DNA of 16,856 nt from Candidatus Melainabacteria bacterium (GTDB taxonomy: Bacteria; Cyanobacteriota; Vampirovibrionia; 2-02-FULL-35-15): the NCBI GenBank assembly GCA_023250175.1, contig JAHFBD010000013.1, positions 2,086 to 18,941 of the forward strand. The letters run 5' to 3'. A program made the translations under genes and the position numbers. Below, piece by piece: positions 15,496-16,856 of this stretch. The notes beneath the pieces are model-generated. The model ran no database searches, was not told the DNA's origin, and saw only the letters and a program-made list of their open reading frames with translations. How positions within the stretch are numbered: the first letter of the stretch is position 1; each line of letters starts with the position of its first letter.

Positions 15496-16182
15496 TTAAT
15501 TATGTTTTGGAATTGTTACTTCAGTTGTAATCTTAGGTTCTTTTTTATTACCTAGAAATGGTGAAGTTCTTTCTCTAACAGTTTGTAAGACATCTTCATC
15601 CATGAATAAAAGTCCATTTGCTTTTGCAGCAGCTATAGCAGCTTTTTGTTCTTCACTATCAGGCTCTTTTACAATTAATGGTATTAGGTTATCTAAATCT
15701 ATAAATTTATCAGCAACATCTATAAGTTTTGGAGATGTATTGTTTCTAAATCCAGCAATTTCTACTCTAACTCCTTTATAAGCTACTGCATTTACAGCAT
15801 AAGCAAAATCTTCATCACCACTTACTAAGATGGCAGTTTCATAGTTTTCGCATAGACTTAGCATGTCAACAGCTATTTCTACGTCAAGGTTAGCCTTCTT
15901 CGTTCCATCAGGAAATATCTTTAATTCTTTTTGAACTACTCTATAACCATTTCTTCTCATCCAGAGTAGAAATCCTTGTTGCTTAGCGGCATTTTCATCT
16001 ACACCGGTATAAAAGAAAGCTCTTAATAAAGAGCCTCCATGGCATAGTAGCTTTAATAATCTTGCATAGTCTATTTCAATCCCAATTGTTCTAGCTGCAT
16101 GAAAAAGGTTATTACCATCTATAAAAATGGTTATTCTGCCTCGTGCGCTGCCTCCCATTTGTTCTGGATGTAAAGTCTCCAT
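15496..16182 (-). CDS. NYN-domain (LabA/DUF88-type) putative RNase
   Basis: 228 aa. The NYN domain is a PIN-like nuclease fold; family members are predicted metal-dependent RNases. Conserved acids are visible: FIDGNN with D22, KKANLDVEIAVDML with D100 and D106, and LVSGDEDFAYAV with D123 and D125. The segments FFYTGVD and QGFLLWMRRNGYRV and the closing ADKFIDLDNLIPL complete the domain (about 15-168). They closely resemble, from memory, the LabA-like proteins of cyanobacteria, where LabA was described in circadian output. The C-terminal 60 residues are variable. The start ATG follows AAGGAG with a six-base spacer. It lies 71 bp after metG and 59 bp before mgtE, with rpsU further on: an RNA-related protein among translation genes. 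Nuclease activity is inferred. Confidence 0.92.
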   Translation of the reverse strand: METLHPEQMGGSARGRITIFIDGNNLFHAARTIGIEIDYARLLKLLCHGGSLLRAFFYTGVDENAAKQQGFLLWMRRNGYRVVQKELKIFPDGTKKANLDVEIAVDMLSLCENYETAILVSGDEDFAYAVNAVAYKGVRVEIAGFRNNTSPKLIDVADKFIDLDNLIPLIVKEPDSEEQKAAIAAAKANGLLFMDEDVLQTVRERTSPFLGNKKEPKITTEVTIPKHN

Positions 16183-16209
16183 TTTATTCTCCTTAAATAT
16201 TATTACTCT

Positions 16210-16218
16210 TTAATAGCA
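16210..16218 (-). promoter_or_regulatory. Possible extended -10 upstream of the NYN gene
   Basis: Minus-strand TGC-TATTAA fits an extended -10, lies in the 71-bp metG/NYN gap, and would place a start about 20 bases before the AAGGAG site. No clear -35 is seen. Weak evidence. Confidence 0.2.
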
Positions 16219-16253
16219 CAGTTTATATTTACTTTATTATTGTACCCAGTTTA

Positions 16254-16856
16254 TTAAATTTTTATGCTTTTTATATCTAGCCTAGGAAATATAATAGATG
16301 GCTCCCTAGTATTAAAGCATATTTTTGCCTTCTTAGACCCTAGATTTTCCCATTCACTATTACCATTTATGCTATCACAACCAATTTGGTAGTAGATTTT
16401 TAAGCTTGTTTCAGGGATAAATGGGTAGATTAATATACTAATATTTCTTAATATTTCTAAGGTTTCGTAAAGACAACATTGTGCTTTATCTAAATCATTG
16501 TTTTTAATTAGTTTCCAGGGGGCATTATCATTAAAAGCTTTATTAGTGCTGTCTATAAGTTGCCATACGGAGTCAATAGCTTCTTTTAGTTCTAGGTTTT
16601 CCATATGAGTTTCATAGGTATTAATAGTTGTTATTAATTTTTCATTTAATTCTAAATAGTTGCTATTTGAGTTTTTTACTAGGGAATTAAAATTTTTATT
16701 GACCAAATTAAGAGTTCTGTTTAAGAGGTTTCCAAGGTTGTTTGCAAGGTCTGAATTTATTTTGTTTATAAAATGTTCTTTTGAATAGTCTCCATCCTTA
16801 CCAAAACTAACTTCTTTAAGAAAGTAAAACCGTACAGCATCAGCACTAAAATCTTT
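16254..16856 (-). CDS. metG: Methionyl-tRNA synthetase, C-terminal part (5' end beyond window)
   Basis: The last 200 codons of a frame that enters from the right edge; the internal ATG at 16706 is not the start. Residues at the edge read DFSADAVRFYFLKEVSFGKD, then DYS, and SDLANNLGNLLNRTLNLV, which are the catalytic-core exit and the entrance to the helical anticodon-binding domain of MetRS. Later KAFNDNAPWKL and the closing IFPRLD are also characteristic. The enzyme charges initiator and elongator tRNA-Met in the cytosol. The protein stops about ten residues after IFPRLD, so it lacks the C-terminal tRNA-binding (EMAP-like) dimerisation domain found in E. coli MetRS, as in shorter bacterial forms. 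The catalytic HIGH and KMSKS motifs would lie outside the window. It is the most upstream visible gene of the leftward block. Confidence 0.97.
   Translation of the reverse strand, partial: KDFSADAVRFYFLKEVSFGKDGDYSKEHFINKINSDLANNLGNLLNRTLNLVNKNFNSLVKNSNSNYLELNEKLITTINTYETHMENLELKEAIDSVWQLIDSTNKAFNDNAPWKLIKNNDLDKAQCCLYETLEILRNISILIYPFIPETSLKIYYQIGCDSINGNSEWENLGSKKAKICFNTREPSIIFPRLDIKSIKI

Noticed and set aside
16254..16706. A separate 150-aa protein starting at the ATG at 16706
   Set aside because: The same frame continues upstream to the window edge with unmistakable MetRS sequence (DLANNLGNLLNRTLNLV); the ATG is internal... the upstream part belongs to the same gene.

Overview
The window is an AT-rich, gene-dense bacterial segment. 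The best guess for its origin is the cyanobacterial lineage, and within it a non-photosynthetic, Melainabacteria-like (Vampirovibrionia) genome. Three things point there. The NYN-domain protein at 15496-16182 has the conserved layout I associate with cyanobacterial LabA/DUF88 proteins. A secreted protein at 12718-13842 carries 'RLxxLExxVFG'-type modules that I associate with this group. No photosynthesis gene is visible. This placement is inference from protein character and base composition; no database was searched.

Layout. (1) Positions 1-8801, minus strand: a two-gene unit for very large exported proteins. An NHL/beta-propeller protein with a C-terminal beta-sandwich (777 aa) is followed 29 bp later by a giant PKD/IPT repeat protein. 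The giant is open for 2146 codons and runs off the left edge. (2) Positions 8802-9284: a divergent intergenic region of about 480 bp with an operator-like palindrome and a promoter facing right. (3) Positions 9285-9698, plus strand: a small soluble protein of unknown function. (4) Positions 9721-9818: a palindromic dispersed repeat. (5) Positions 9851-12594, plus strand: a tight unit of Rieske ferredoxin, glyA and a WecA/TagO-type polyprenyl-phosphate sugar-1-phosphate transferase. (6) About 12603-12720: a second, diverged copy of the palindromic repeat, between convergent genes. (7) Positions 12718-16856, minus strand, read right to left: metG (3' part), a NYN-domain RNase-like gene, mgtE, rpsU and a secreted Pro/Gln/Asn-rich protein. 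The last gene overlaps rpsU out of frame.

How the genes fit together. The right-hand block is informational and housekeeping: Met-tRNA charging, small-subunit protein bS21, a putative RNA nuclease and Mg2+ uptake. The centre supplies one-carbon units (GlyA), a small electron carrier (Rieske) and the first lipid-linked sugar of a surface polymer. The left third is devoted to cell-surface or extracellular architecture: a six-PKD tandem block, IPT/TIG domains, a jelly-roll domain and an NHL propeller partner.

Most notable points: the giant surface protein with near-identical PKD cassettes far apart in one chain; rpsU (57 aa) with a TTG start and a 50-bp out-of-frame overlap with a secreted-protein gene; two genes (Rieske, mgtE) that lack a Shine-Dalgarno and may be leaderless or hairpin-controlled; and paired palindromic repeats bracketing the Rieske-glyA-transferase unit.
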